From Duganella aceris (GTDB taxonomy: Bacteria > Pseudomonadota > Gammaproteobacteria > Burkholderiales > Burkholderiaceae_D): DNA of 64,000 nt. A program made the translations under genes and the position numbers. Below, piece after piece: positions 51,411 to 60,735 of the stretch (positions within the stretch are counted from its first letter, which is position 1; each line of letters starts with the position of its first letter). The notes below the pieces were generated by a model. That model worked only from the letters and a program-made list of their open reading frames with translations. It did no database searches and was not told where the DNA came from. The stretch spans positions 1 to 64,000 of the forward strand of contig NZ_JAADJT010000020.1 in assembly GCF_011090165.1 (NCBI RefSeq), given 5' to 3'.

Positions 51411-53395
51411 TGGAGATCAAGGACAACGAGCAGGAGCTGCGGCGCTTCCGCGCCCGCGTCACCGCGCTGGGCGGCATGGTGCTGATCTGCTTCGCGCTGC
51501 TGACGGCGCGCTTCATCTGGCTGCAGATCATCAAGTACAAGGACTTCGCGGTGAAGGCGGAGGAGAACCGCATCGCGCTGGTGCCCATCGTGCCGAACCG
51601 GGGCCTGATCCTCGACCGCAACGGCGTGGTCCTGGCAAGCAATTACTCGGCCTACACGCTGGAGATCACGCCGTCGAAATTGACGGCGTCGCTGGACCAG
51701 ACCATCGACGAGCTGGCGGCGCTGGTGGAGATCGATGTCAAGGACCGCAAGCGCTTCAAGAAGCTGCTGGAGGAATCCAAGGGCTTCGAGAGCGTGCCGC
51801 TGCGCACCCGGCTGACCGACGACGAGGTGGCGCGCTTCGCGGCGCAGCACTTCCGCTTCCCCGGCGTCGAGGTGCAGGCGCGCCTGTTCCGCCAGTATCC
51901 GCTGGGCGAAACCGCGTCGCACGTGATCGGCTACATCGGCCGCGTCAGCCGCGCCGAGGCGGCCGCCATCGAGGACGGCGACGACGCCGCCAACTACAAG
52001 GGCACCGACCATATCGGCAAGGAGGGCCTGGAGAAAAGCTACGAGCAGCAGTTGCATGGCAAGACCGGCTACGAGGAAGTCGAAGTGTCGGCCGGCGGCC
52101 GCGCCATCCGCACCCTGTCGCGCACCGGAGCGACGCAGGGCAGCAACCTGATACTGTCGATCGACATCGCGCTGCAGAAGGTGGTGGAGGAGGCCTTCGG
52201 CGACCGGCGCGGCGCGCTGGTGGCGATCGAGCCGTCGACCGGCGACATCCTGGCCTACGTCTCGCGGCCCGGCTACGACCCTAACCTGTTCGTCGACGGC
52301 ATCGACGCGCAAAGCTGGAACGAGCTGAATACTTCGCTGGACCGGCCGATGGTCAACCGGCCGCTGTCGGGCACCTACGCGCCCGGGTCCACTTTCAAGC
52401 CCTTCATGGCGCTGGCGGCGCTGGAGCTGGGCAAGCGCACGCCGGGCCAGACCACGCCGGATCCCGGCTACTACTACCTCGGCGGCCACAAATTCAATGA
52501 CGACGTGGTCGGCGGCCACGGTTCGGTGGACATGCGCCGCTCGATCATCGTGTCCTGCAATACCTACTACTATGCGCTCGGCCACGACATGGGCATCGAC
52601 GCGATCCACGATTTCATGCAGCCGTTCGGCTTCGGTGAAAAAACCGGCATCGACCTGGATAACGAGAAGTCCGGCGTGCTGCCGTCGCAGGAATGGAAGC
52701 GCAAGCGCTTCAAAGGTGCGGCGGGCAAGTGGGTGGGTGGTGATACCATCTCGGTCAGCAACGGTTCGGGCTACAACGCCTACACGCCGCTGCAGATCGC
52801 GCATGCGGTGGCCAACCTGGCCAACGACGGCGTGGTGATGAAGCCGCACCTGGTCAAGATCGTCGAAGACGGTGCGACGCGGGCGCGGACGCTGACGGTG
52901 GCGAAGGAAAGCTATCGCATTCCGCTGAAGCGGGAGAACATTGATTTCGTCAAGAACGCGATGGTCGGCGTGACCAGCGAGCCGGGTGGCACCGGTTTCC
53001 GCGCCTTCGGCGGCGCCGGCTACACGGTGGGCGGCAAGACCGGCACGGCGCAGGTCATCACGATCAGGAAGGGCGAGAAGTACAATGCCGCGCGACTGGC
53101 GGAACGCTTGCGCGACAACGCGCTGTTCACGGCCTTCGCGCCGGCCGACAAGCCGCGCATCGCGATCGCGATCGTGGTGGAGAACGCGGGCAAGGGCGGC
53201 GAGCATGCGGCGCCCATCGTGCGCAAGGCGCTGGATTATTATTTGCTGGGCAAGCGCCCGGCGGGCAAGGATACGACCAAGGTGGAGAAGGAAGACGCCG
53301 AGACCGTGCTGCCGGTGGAAGGGCAGACGCTGGAGGAGCAGGCCGCCGCGATTGAGCTGGAGCGCGCGCCGCCACCGGCGCAGAAGAAACCATGA
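51407..53395 (+). CDS. mrdA: Penicillin-binding protein 2, copy 2
   Basis: A 662-residue paralog of the first mrdA, starting at the second or first Met of MMEIKDNEQE (four-base overlap with rodA). All catalytic motifs are present: GSTFKPF, SCNTYYY and GGKTGTAQV. A block of 73 residues around SxxK is identical to copy 1, and the DNA there is almost unchanged. It lacks the long Pro/Ala tail of copy 1. Its stop overlaps the rlpA start (ATGA). Confidence 0.95.
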   Translation: MMEIKDNEQELRRFRARVTALGGMVLICFALLTARFIWLQIIKYKDFAVKAEENRIALVPIVPNRGLILDRNGVVLASNYSAYTLEITPSKLTASLDQTIDELAALVEIDVKDRKRFKKLLEESKGFESVPLRTRLTDDEVARFAAQHFRFPGVEVQARLFRQYPLGETASHVIGYIGRVSRAEAAAIEDGDDAANYKGTDHIGKEGLEKSYEQQLHGKTGYEEVEVSAGGRAIRTLSRTGATQGSNLILSIDIALQKVVEEAFGDRRGALVAIEPSTGDILAYVSRPGYDPNLFVDGIDAQSWNELNTSLDRPMVNRPLSGTYAPGSTFKPFMALAALELGKRTPGQTTPDPGYYYLGGHKFNDDVVGGHGSVDMRRSIIVSCNTYYYALGHDMGIDAIHDFMQPFGFGEKTGIDLDNEKSGVLPSQEWKRKRFKGAAGKWVGGDTISVSNGSGYNAYTPLQIAHAVANLANDGVVMKPHLVKIVEDGATRARTLTVAKESYRIPLKRENIDFVKNAMVGVTSEPGGTGFRAFGGAGYTVGGKTGTAQVITIRKGEKYNAARLAERLRDNALFTAFAPADKPRIAIAIVVENAGKGGEHAAPIVRKALDYYLLGKRPAGKDTTKVEKEDAETVLPVEGQTLEEQAAAIELERAPPPAQKKP

Positions 53396-54573
53396 GGATG
53401 ATCACCATGCGGATGGACCGAAGTTGTATGTTGAAAGTCTCCGTCTTGACGGCGGCGCTGGCGCTGGTCGGCTGCGGCAGTTTGCCGACCGAGGAAAGCG
53501 GCCCGCTGTCCAAGTCGTCGCGCGTGCATCCGCCGGTGATCAAGGCGCCGTCCACCACCAAGCCGGCGACCACGCTGCCGGTGCTGCCGCCGGCGAATTC
53601 CGGGCGCGGCGGCTACTACCAGGACGATGGTCCGGGCGATGCGCCGCCTGCCAACCTGGCCGATGTGCCGGACGCCGACGTGCGCAACGATCCGCTGCTG
53701 CCGCGCTCCAATCGTCCGTATGTGGTGTTCGGGAAGACCTATACGCCGTTGACCGACAATCAGCCGTATTCGCAGATCGGTGTCGGCAGCTGGTATGGCA
53801 AGAAGTTCCATGGCCAGCGCACCTCGTCCGGTGAGCTGTACGATATGTACAAGATGACGGCGGCGCATCCGACGCTGCCGATTCCTTCCTATGCGCGTTT
53901 GACTAACATGGTCAGCGGGGCGGTGGTGGTGGTGCGCATCAATGATCGCGGGCCGTTCCATGCCAGCCGTGCGATCGATGTCTCGTACACGGCGGCGTTG
54001 AAACTGGGTTTGCTGGGCAAGGGTAGTCATGAGCTGAAGATCGAGCGCATCCTGCCCGACGAGATCGACCGCATGCAGGCGTCGCGCGAAGGCGTGTCCG
54101 GCACCACCAAGCCGCGCCTTCAGTCGCAGTCGAAGGACCGGCTGGTGACGGCGACGCCGCCGCCATCGGCGCCGTCGCTGATCCAGCCGCTGGTGCTGTC
54201 GCCGCAGCCGGTGCCCAGCGCGCTGACGCCGCAGGTCACGGCGCTGATGTTGTCGGACCGGGCGCCGGACGAGGCCAGCATGCCGACGGCGTCGACGGCG
54301 CCGTCCGCGTCCGCCACGCCGGCGATGCCCGGCCTGGGCGCGCCGGCCGCCGCCGGCTTCTACATCCAGCTGGGCGCGTACTCGCGCGCCGAGAATGCCG
54401 AAGCGGTGCGCGGCAAGCTTGCCGGCACTGGCTTGAATGGTTTGGAAGTGGTGCAGGCCGGCTCGGTGCACCGGTTGTTCAGCGGCCCGTTCGCCACGCG
54501 CCAGGAAGCGCTGCTGGCGGCGCAAGGCCTGCCGTCGTCACTGAGCCTGAAGCCGATTGTGATCCAGCGCTGA
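53392..54573 (+). CDS. rlpA: Septal-ring lytic transglycosylase RlpA, SPOR-containing lipoprotein
   Basis: A 393-residue lipoprotein (lipobox LVGC near residue 28) with a double-psi beta-barrel RlpA domain (about 125-215: GVGSWYGKKFHGQRTSSGE, IPSYARLTN, VRINDRGPFHASRAIDVS). A Pro/Ala-rich linker and a C-terminal SPOR domain (about 320-393, FYIQLGAYSRAENAEAVRGKL) follow. RlpA cleaves glycan strands lacking stem peptides. The first ATG overlaps the mrdA stop; internal ATGs at codons 3, 6 and 8 are alternatives. It converges with the next SPOR gene with no gap. Confidence 0.93.
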   Translation: MRMITMRMDRSCMLKVSVLTAALALVGCGSLPTEESGPLSKSSRVHPPVIKAPSTTKPATTLPVLPPANSGRGGYYQDDGPGDAPPANLADVPDADVRNDPLLPRSNRPYVVFGKTYTPLTDNQPYSQIGVGSWYGKKFHGQRTSSGELYDMYKMTAAHPTLPIPSYARLTNMVSGAVVVVRINDRGPFHASRAIDVSYTAALKLGLLGKGSHELKIERILPDEIDRMQASREGVSGTTKPRLQSQSKDRLVTATPPPSAPSLIQPLVLSPQPVPSALTPQVTALMLSDRAPDEASMPTASTAPSASATPAMPGLGAPAAAGFYIQLGAYSRAENAEAVRGKLAGTGLNGLEVVQAGSVHRLFSGPFATRQEALLAAQGLPSSLSLKPIVIQR

Positions 54574-55278
54574 TTATTTGCAGGCGCGGGTTTCGGTGTT
54601 GGGGAAGCCGGCGCGGATCTGTTCCAGCTTGGCCTTCAGCGGCGCGTCGACCTCGCGGAACTGGTAGCCCAGCAGCTTGCTGCCGCTCATGCGCGGCGTG
54701 ATGCGCGCGGTGCGCACGCCTTGCTTGACCAGCATCGCCAGCTGGTTCTGCGCCGCGCCTTCGGTCTTGAACACGCCCAGCGAAATCCCCCAGCGCAGCG
54801 GCGAATTGTCGGACATGATGAAGTAGTTGCTGACGCCCAGGCCGCGCAACTCGGCCGCCTTCTTGTCAGCGGCTTCCTTGTTGCCCTGCGGCGGAATATG
54901 CACGATGTAGCCGGAGACTTCGGTGCCGGGCAGGTTGTGGCGCGACTGGCGGTCGCCCAGGTTCAGCGGCGCCAGCTGGGCTTCGAAGCGGCGCGCGTCG
55001 GCCAGCACGAAGCTGGCGATCTCCACGCAGGCCAGTACCTCGGGCGCGGCCTTGGCGGCGCCGTTGGCTGCGGCGGCTGCGCTTGCGGTAGCGGCGGTGG
55101 CGGCCGCCGCGCTGTTGGCTTTCTCGGCCGGGATGATGACCAGCTTGTCGGCGTTGAGCTGCTTGAGCAGGCGTTCCGGCTCGCGCTCGTTGCCGCTGAA
55201 GTGGCCGAGATAGCCCTGTCCATACGCGAACAGCGCGGCGTTGACGGCTAACAGCGACCAGAAAATAAATTTCAGCAC
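54574..55278 (-). CDS. SPOR domain protein with N-terminal membrane anchor
   Basis: A 234-residue protein with a single membrane helix at the N-terminus (LKFIFWSLLAVNAALFAYGQGYL), an Ala-rich linker and a C-terminal SPOR-like domain with GYIVHIPPQGNKEAADKKAAELRG and ISLGVFKTEGAAQNQL. SPOR domains bind denuded septal glycan. The start is GTG, preceded by GAGGAAG; a longer in-frame ATG would overlap coaX. It is last in the argS-led operon, ten bases after coaX. Confidence 0.8.
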   Translation of the reverse strand: MLKFIFWSLLAVNAALFAYGQGYLGHFSGNEREPERLLKQLNADKLVIIPAEKANSAAAATAATASAAAAANGAAKAAPEVLACVEIASFVLADARRFEAQLAPLNLGDRQSRHNLPGTEVSGYIVHIPPQGNKEAADKKAAELRGLGVSNYFIMSDNSPLRWGISLGVFKTEGAAQNQLAMLVKQGVRTARITPRMSGSKLLGYQFREVDAPLKAKLEQIRAGFPNTETRACK

Positions 55279-55288
55279 AAGGGCTTCC

Positions 55289-56053
55289 TCATTCGGCGCC
55301 GCCGGCGGCGGCATGCAATCCGATCAGCACGATATTCTCGACGATCCGGTACGGCACCTTCAGCATCGGCGCGATGAAGGGTGCGGCGCCGCCGGAGATG
55401 ATGCACTCGGCCGCGCCGTGCAGCGCGAACGCGTGTTCGATGGCGCCGCTCTGCGCGGTCATGCAGCCGCTCAGGATGGCGTCGTCGGTGTTGTCGGCGA
55501 ATCCGTCCGGCAGCTTACCGTCTTGCGCGATCTGCGGCAACTGCGCGGTGTTGCGCGCCAGCGAACTAGCCATCAGGCCCAGTCCCGGCAGGATCATCCC
55601 GCCGAGGAACACGCCGTCGGCGGTGACCGCGTCGATGGTGGTGGCGGTGCCGCAATTGGCCACGATCACCGGCCGGTCCGGCGCCAGCGCGTGGCCGGCG
55701 ATGGCGGCGGCGAAGCGGTCGCAGCCCAGTTGCGCCGGGTTGCGGTAGCCGTTGGTCAGGCCGGCCAGCGCCGGCACGGAAGCGAACCATTCGATCGCCA
55801 GCTGCGGCAGCATGGCGGGGAAGGTGCGCTGCAGGACGTATTCCAGATGTACGTGCAGCGCGTTGCCGGCGACGTTGGCGATCAGGATGCCGCTGACCTC
55901 ACGGCCGGCGGTCGCTTCGCTCCACGCCAGTTCCAGTTGCGGCAGATCGGTGTGGGCCACCGCGCCGTGCGCGGTCCATTCGCCCAGCGCCGCGCCGGGT
56001 GCGGCCAGCGCCCATTTAACGCGGGTGTTGCCGGCGTCGATGAGTAGAATCAT
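55289..56053 (-). CDS. coaX: Type III pantothenate kinase
   Basis: A 254-residue CoaX that phosphorylates pantothenate in coenzyme A synthesis. It starts MILLIDAGNTRVKWAL (the ATPase phosphate loop), has GCDRFAAAIAGHA and VANCGTATTIDAV with the active-site Asp, and ISGGAAPFI near the end. CoaX lacks feedback inhibition and needs a monovalent cation. The ATG overlaps the birA stop by four bases, the usual birA-coaX pairing in betaproteobacteria. Confidence 0.96.
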   Translation of the reverse strand: MILLIDAGNTRVKWALAAPGAALGEWTAHGAVAHTDLPQLELAWSEATAGREVSGILIANVAGNALHVHLEYVLQRTFPAMLPQLAIEWFASVPALAGLTNGYRNPAQLGCDRFAAAIAGHALAPDRPVIVANCGTATTIDAVTADGVFLGGMILPGLGLMASSLARNTAQLPQIAQDGKLPDGFADNTDDAILSGCMTAQSGAIEHAFALHGAAECIISGGAAPFIAPMLKVPYRIVENIVLIGLHAAAGGAE

Positions 56054-56856
56054 GATGTTCCGATAGGTGAGGAGAGGCGCAGCGAGACGTCGCCGGACAG
56101 CACGTCGACCCGGCCTTGCGGCGTGTCCAGCATCAGGCGGCCGATGGCGTCGACGCCGGCGGCCACGCCTTGCTGCGTCACCGCGCCGTTGTCGAGCAGG
56201 ACCACGTGCTGTCCCTGCCACGCGTGCAGCGTGTTCCAGCGTTCGGCGAAAGGCGCAAAGCCGGTGTCGTCGAATTCGGCCAGCACGGCGGCCAGACGGC
56301 TCAGCAGCGCGGCCATCAGCTGGTTGCGGTCCATCTGCGCCAGCCATGGCGCGGCCGCCACTTCGCGGCCGATGGCCGCTTCCAGTTCGTCCGGCATGAT
56401 CAGATTGAGGCCGACGCCGATCACGGCCCAGATGGCGCCGTCGCTGTCCTGTTTCGCGGTCTGGGTTTCGACCAGGATGCCGGCCAGTTTTTTACCGTCG
56501 CGCAGCAGGTCGTTGGGCCATTTGATCTGCACCGGCACGCCGAGCGAGGCGATGGTCTCGGCCAGCCCCACGCCGACCGCCATCGGCAGGCCGGACATGC
56601 GATGCAGCGGCCCCTTGAAGCGCCACGCCAGCGAGAACATCAACGCCGCGCCGGGCTGCGACAGCCACGCGCGGCCGGCGCGGCCACGGCCCGCCGTCTG
56701 GTTGTCGGCGATGCGCAGCACCGGGCCGTCCAGCGTGTCGACGCGCGCCAGCAGGTCGGCGTTGGTGGAGCCGGTTTCGGCCACCGTCTCGATGGCGACG
56801 TGACTGGCGCTGGTGGCGCAATGGGCCGTGATGGCGGCTGCGGATAAGTTGGTCAT
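56050..56856 (-). CDS. birA: Biotin-[acetyl-CoA-carboxylase] ligase
   Basis: A 268-residue biotin protein ligase without the N-terminal DNA-binding domain, so probably not a repressor. Motifs: AETGSTNADLLAR, the biotin/ATP loop TAGRGRAGRAWLSQPG, and WPNDLLRDGKKLAGILVE. It attaches biotin to acyl carboxylases. It overlaps coaX by four bases and the SDR gene by four. Confidence 0.94.
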   Translation of the reverse strand: MTNLSAAAITAHCATSASHVAIETVAETGSTNADLLARVDTLDGPVLRIADNQTAGRGRAGRAWLSQPGAALMFSLAWRFKGPLHRMSGLPMAVGVGLAETIASLGVPVQIKWPNDLLRDGKKLAGILVETQTAKQDSDGAIWAVIGVGLNLIMPDELEAAIGREVAAAPWLAQMDRNQLMAALLSRLAAVLAEFDDTGFAPFAERWNTLHAWQGQHVVLLDNGAVTQQGVAAGVDAIGRLMLDTPQGRVDVLSGDVSLRLSSPIGTS

Positions 56857-57632
56857 GATGCGGTCTTGCGAGGTTTGTGCGGCGCCTTGCTGAAGGCGAA
56901 ATCGTACACCGCGTTAGGCAGCAGGCGCAGCACCTTGGCCACCACGCCCATCTGCCACGGGATGACGGCGTAGCTGTCGCCGGCGGCGATGACGCGGGCG
57001 GCGCGCGCGGCGAACTTCGCCGGCGCCATCAGGAACGGCATCGGATACGGGTTCACCTGCGTCATCGGCGTATCGATGTAGCCGGGGCACAGCGTGACGA
57101 CGCGGATGCCGTAGCGGTGCATTTCCAGCCGCAGCGATTCGCAGTAGCTGATCACCGCCGCCTTGGAGGCGCTGTAGGCTTCGGCGCCGGGCAGGCCGCG
57201 TATGCCGGCCACGCTGCCGATGCCGACCAGCCGTCCCGGCGTGCGCTGCGCCCGCATCGCCGCGATGAACGGGGCGAAGGTGGCGGCGGTGGCCACCACG
57301 TTGGTCGCGATCACGTCGGCGAACACCGGAATGTCTTCGGCGAATTCGGTCAGCGTGCCGACCGAGATGCCGGCGTTGGCGATCACCACGTCGATGCCGC
57401 CGGCGTGCGCCAGGAAGGCTTGCGCGGCGGTGGCGATGGCGGCGTGGTCGCGCACATCGACCGCGTAGGCGCGGTGGCGTTCAGGATGGGGGAGGGTGGC
57501 GATCAGCCGGTCCAGTGCGTCGCCGCGCCGGGCCAGCAGGCCGAGCGTGGCGCCTTGCGCCGCATACTCGGCGGCCAGCGCGGCGCCGATGCCGCTGGAG
57601 GCGCCGGTGATGAAGACGCGCGAAGGCGTCAT
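56853..57632 (-). CDS. SDR family oxidoreductase of the argS-coaX operon
   Basis: A 259-residue short-chain dehydrogenase with TGASSGIGAALA, NAGISVG, active-site Ser in GIGSVAGIRG and YSASKAAVISY, and a C-terminal hydrophobic helix-like part with FLMAPAKFAARAARVI. It resembles the DltE/YqjQ type of short-chain dehydrogenase rather than a named pathway enzyme. It lies two bases after dsbA and overlaps birA. Not to be confused with the SDR in the catabolic cluster. Confidence 0.88.
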   Translation of the reverse strand: MTPSRVFITGASSGIGAALAAEYAAQGATLGLLARRGDALDRLIATLPHPERHRAYAVDVRDHAAIATAAQAFLAHAGGIDVVIANAGISVGTLTEFAEDIPVFADVIATNVVATAATFAPFIAAMRAQRTPGRLVGIGSVAGIRGLPGAEAYSASKAAVISYCESLRLEMHRYGIRVVTLCPGYIDTPMTQVNPYPMPFLMAPAKFAARAARVIAAGDSYAVIPWQMGVVAKVLRLLPNAVYDFAFSKAPHKPRKTAS

Positions 57633-57634
57633 GC

Positions 57635-58306
57635 TTATTTCTTTTCCGCTTTCGCTTTCGCGACCAGCACGTCCAGCACCTGGGTGACGGCGCCGTGCAG
57701 CTGCGCTTCGGTGGTGGCCGATTTCTTTTCGGCGTCGGCCATGGTCGGCGACGTCATCCACTTGCCGTCCACGGCCAGCATCGGCCACGAATCGACTTCG
57801 TAGGCGTCCATCATCGCGGTGGCCTTGCGCACGCGGCCGGCGACGCCGAAGCCGCGATAGGTGTCGATGAATTTCTGGCGGTCGATGCCCTGCTTGGCGA
57901 CGAAGTCGAACACCAGTTCATCGCGGTTCATGCGGTTGTGGTTGACGTGGATCTCGGCGAAGGCCTTGGAGTTCAGCGCTTCGGTCAGCAGGCCCATCGC
58001 TTCCAGCGTGAAGAACATTTTTTGCTGCGGCAGGTCGGTGCCGGAGCGCGAGATGTGGGTGCGCTTGAAGACGATGTTGTCGCCCTGTTTCTTGACCCAT
58101 GCGGTCAGCGCCGGATCGAAGGCGGAGCAGTGCGGACAGGCGTAGTCGAAGAACTCGATGATCTCGACCTTCTTGCCGGTGTCGACCGCCTGCGGCGTGG
58201 CCAGGGTCTTGTACTCGACGCCGTTTTTCGGATCGGCCGGCGAGGCGGACGACAGTGCCATTGCGCCCATCATCAGCGCGCCCACTACAAATTTCATCAA
58301 TCGCAT
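57635..58306 (-). CDS. dsbA: Thiol:disulfide interchange protein DsbA
   Basis: A 223-residue periplasmic oxidoreductase. The N-terminal signal peptide (RLMKFVVGALMMGAMALSSASP) is followed by a thioredoxin fold with the active-site CPHC in FFDYACPHCSAFDP and the cis-Pro in DSWPMLAVDGKW. It introduces disulfides into exported proteins. The partner DsbB is not in the window. It is 15 bases after the SPOR gene in the operon. Confidence 0.95.
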   Translation of the reverse strand: MRLMKFVVGALMMGAMALSSASPADPKNGVEYKTLATPQAVDTGKKVEIIEFFDYACPHCSAFDPALTAWVKKQGDNIVFKRTHISRSGTDLPQQKMFFTLEAMGLLTEALNSKAFAEIHVNHNRMNRDELVFDFVAKQGIDRQKFIDTYRGFGVAGRVRKATAMMDAYEVDSWPMLAVDGKWMTSPTMADAEKKSATTEAQLHGAVTQVLDVLVAKAKAEKK

Positions 58307-58321
58307 CTTGAAACTCCTGGC

Positions 58322-58993
58322 TTATTTCTGGTTGCGTACAACGGCGACATCGATGCCGTTCTCGGATAATTTGCTACGTACTTTGTTCATCGCTTCGACC
58401 TGGTTGAACGGGCCGATACGCACCCGGTGCAGCACGCCGGTGTCGGTGGCGCGGTCGGACAGGTTGGCCTCGAAGCCCAACAGGGCCAGCTTGGCGCGCG
58501 CGCTTTCGGCGTCGGCCACTTCGCGGAAGGCGCCGGCTTGCAGGTAGTAGATGAATTTCTCGTCGCCGCCGTTGTCGGCTGCGGCAGCGGCGGCCGCCGG
58601 AGCGGCCTTCGCCACCGGCTGCGGCGCCACGTTGGCGGCGGCTGGAATCGCGGGCGCGGCCTTCGGCGCAGGCGCAGGCGCCGGCGTGGTCGGCGTGGCC
58701 TGGATCTTGTCCACCACCGCCTGCAGCGGATCGGCGGCCGGCGCCTTGGGCGTATCCTTCGCAAAATCCTTTGCCGCTTCCCGCGCCGCTTCCTTGTTGC
58801 CGTACATCGGCTTGTTCGGATCGGCCGCCTGGCCGGCCGTGGTTTCGGTCGACTTGGTCGCATGGCCCTTGTCGGTGAACGGCGTGGCGCCCTTGGTGAT
58901 GACCAGGGCCACCACCACCGCGATGGCGAGGCCGATGACCAGGCCGATAACGATACCGATAAAGGTGTTGCCTTGCTGGGAGCGTAACTTCAT
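58322..58993 (-). CDS. SPOR domain membrane protein, argS-linked
   Basis: A 223-residue bitopic membrane protein: short cytoplasmic start (MKLRSQQGNTFIG), a Gly/Ile/Val-rich membrane helix (about residues 12-35), a long Ala/Pro-rich linker and a C-terminal SPOR domain (about 145-223, FIYYLQAGAFREVADAESARAKL, VLHRVRIGPF). This is the same architecture as FtsN-like proteins. GAAGGA precedes this ATG, although a longer start overlapping the argS stop is possible. Confidence 0.85.
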   Translation of the reverse strand: MKLRSQQGNTFIGIVIGLVIGLAIAVVVALVITKGATPFTDKGHATKSTETTAGQAADPNKPMYGNKEAAREAAKDFAKDTPKAPAADPLQAVVDKIQATPTTPAPAPAPKAAPAIPAAANVAPQPVAKAAPAAAAAAADNGGDEKFIYYLQAGAFREVADAESARAKLALLGFEANLSDRATDTGVLHRVRIGPFNQVEAMNKVRSKLSENGIDVAVVRNQK

Positions 58994-59013
58994 TGTGCGG
59001 GATGTCCTTCGCA

Positions 59014-60735
59014 TTACATTTTGTTGGGAGCGGAGACGCCGATCAGCGCCAGGCCGTTGCGCAGCACCTGGCGGGTGGCGACCATCAGCGCGATACGGGC
59101 CGCCTTCAGCGCCTCGTCGTCGACCAGCACGCGTTCGGCGAAGTAGAAGCTGTGCAGGTTGGCGGCCAGGTCGCGCAGATAGAACGCGATCTGGTGCGGG
59201 CCCAGTTCCGCCTGCGCGCGCGCCAGCGTTTCCGGATACGCGGCCAGCGTCGCCAGCAGCGTCGCTTCGGTCGGCGCGGTCAGCGGCGACAGGTCGACGT
59301 TGGCCAGCGCGGCTTCGTCGCCGGTCCACTGTTCCAGCATGCGGCAGATGCGGGCGTGGGCGTACTGCACGTAATACACCGGATTTTCGTCCGAGGTCTT
59401 CAGCGCGACGTCGACGTCGAACACGAATTCGGTGTCGGCCTTGCGCGAGATGAGGAAGAAGCGCACCGCGTCGCGGCCCTTGGTGATGTCGCCGCCGCCG
59501 GACCATTCGATCAGGTCGCGCACGGTGACGTAGGAGCCGGCGCGCTTGGAGATCTTGACCTCTTCGCCGCCCTTCATCACGGTGACCATCTTGTGCAGCA
59601 CGTAGTCGGGGAAGCCTTGCGGGATGCCGACGTCGACCGCCTGCAGGCCGGCGCGCACGCGGGCGATGGTGCCGTGGTGGTCGGAGCCCTGAACGTTGAT
59701 CGCCTGGCCGAAGCCGCGCTGGAACTTGACGATGTGGTAGGCCACGTCCGGCACGAAGTAGGTGTAGGTGCCGTCCTTCTTGCGCATGACGCGGTTCTTG
59801 TCGTCGCCGTAGTCCTCGGTGCGCAGCCACAGCGCGCCTTCTTCCTCGTAGGTCTTGCCGGATTTGTTGAGCATGTCGACGGCGGCGTCGACCTTGCCGT
59901 CGGCGTACAGCGACGATTCGAGGTAGTAGTTGTCGAACTTGACGCCGAAGGCCTGCAGGTCGATGTCCTGCTCGTTGCGCAGGTAGGTCACGGCGAAGTG
60001 GCGGATCGATTCGATGTCTTCGATGTCGCCCGTGGCGGTGGCCGGCGAGCCGTCCGAGGCGGACACGGTTTTCTTGGCGAGGAAGTCGGCGGCGATGTCG
60101 GCGATGTAGTCGCCGTTGTAGGCAGATTCGGGCCAGGCGGCGTCGCCCGGCTTGTGGCCGCGCAGGCGCGCCTGCACCGAGTTGGCCAGGGTCTGGATCT
60201 GCACGCCGGCGTCGTTGTAGTAGAACTCGCGGGTCACGTCGAAGCCCTGGGCGCCGAACAGCGACGACAGCGCGTCGCCCAGCGCGGCCTGGCGGCCGTG
60301 GCCGACGTGCAGCGGGCCGGTCGGATTGGCCGAGACGAATTCGATGATGACGCTCTTGCCCTTGCCGGCTTCGCTGTTGCCGTAGGCGGCGCCCTGCGCC
60401 AGCACGGTCTTGACCACGGCCTGCTTGGCGGCGGCGGTCACGCGCAGGTTGATGAAGCCGGGGCCGGCGATGTCGACCGCCTCCACCAGGCCCTTGCCGG
60501 CCGGGTTGGCCAGCAGCGCCTCGACCACCTTGGTGGCCAGTTCGCGCGGGTTCATTTTCAGCTGCTTGGCCAGTTGCATGGCGATGTTGCAGGCGACGTC
60601 ACCGTGCGACGGGTCGCGCGGGCGCTCCAGCACAACATTCGGAACAAGCGTGGCGGCGCCGTCGATGCCGGCCAGGATCGGTGCGAGGGCGGCCTGGAAC
60701 AGGGCGGTGATATCTTGTTTTTGTTGGGCGAGCAT
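59014..60735 (-). CDS. argS: Arginyl-tRNA synthetase
   Basis: A 573-residue class I synthetase. The HIGH-like motif is ANPTGPLHVGHGRQAALGD, and a KMSKS-like KISKR follows in GEEVKISKRAGSYVT. The N-terminal Add1 domain (about 1-100) precedes the catalytic core and the anticodon-binding domain is at the C-terminus (ARICRMLEQ onward). It is first in a seven-gene leftward operon (argS, SPOR, dsbA, SDR, birA, coaX, SPOR), divergent from rsmB with a 221-base gap that holds a GC-rich hairpin at 60787-60806 and no clear gene. Confidence 0.97.
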   Translation of the reverse strand: MLAQQKQDITALFQAALAPILAGIDGAATLVPNVVLERPRDPSHGDVACNIAMQLAKQLKMNPRELATKVVEALLANPAGKGLVEAVDIAGPGFINLRVTAAAKQAVVKTVLAQGAAYGNSEAGKGKSVIIEFVSANPTGPLHVGHGRQAALGDALSSLFGAQGFDVTREFYYNDAGVQIQTLANSVQARLRGHKPGDAAWPESAYNGDYIADIAADFLAKKTVSASDGSPATATGDIEDIESIRHFAVTYLRNEQDIDLQAFGVKFDNYYLESSLYADGKVDAAVDMLNKSGKTYEEEGALWLRTEDYGDDKNRVMRKKDGTYTYFVPDVAYHIVKFQRGFGQAINVQGSDHHGTIARVRAGLQAVDVGIPQGFPDYVLHKMVTVMKGGEEVKISKRAGSYVTVRDLIEWSGGGDITKGRDAVRFFLISRKADTEFVFDVDVALKTSDENPVYYVQYAHARICRMLEQWTGDEAALANVDLSPLTAPTEATLLATLAAYPETLARAQAELGPHQIAFYLRDLAANLHSFYFAERVLVDDEALKAARIALMVATRQVLRNGLALIGVSAPNKM

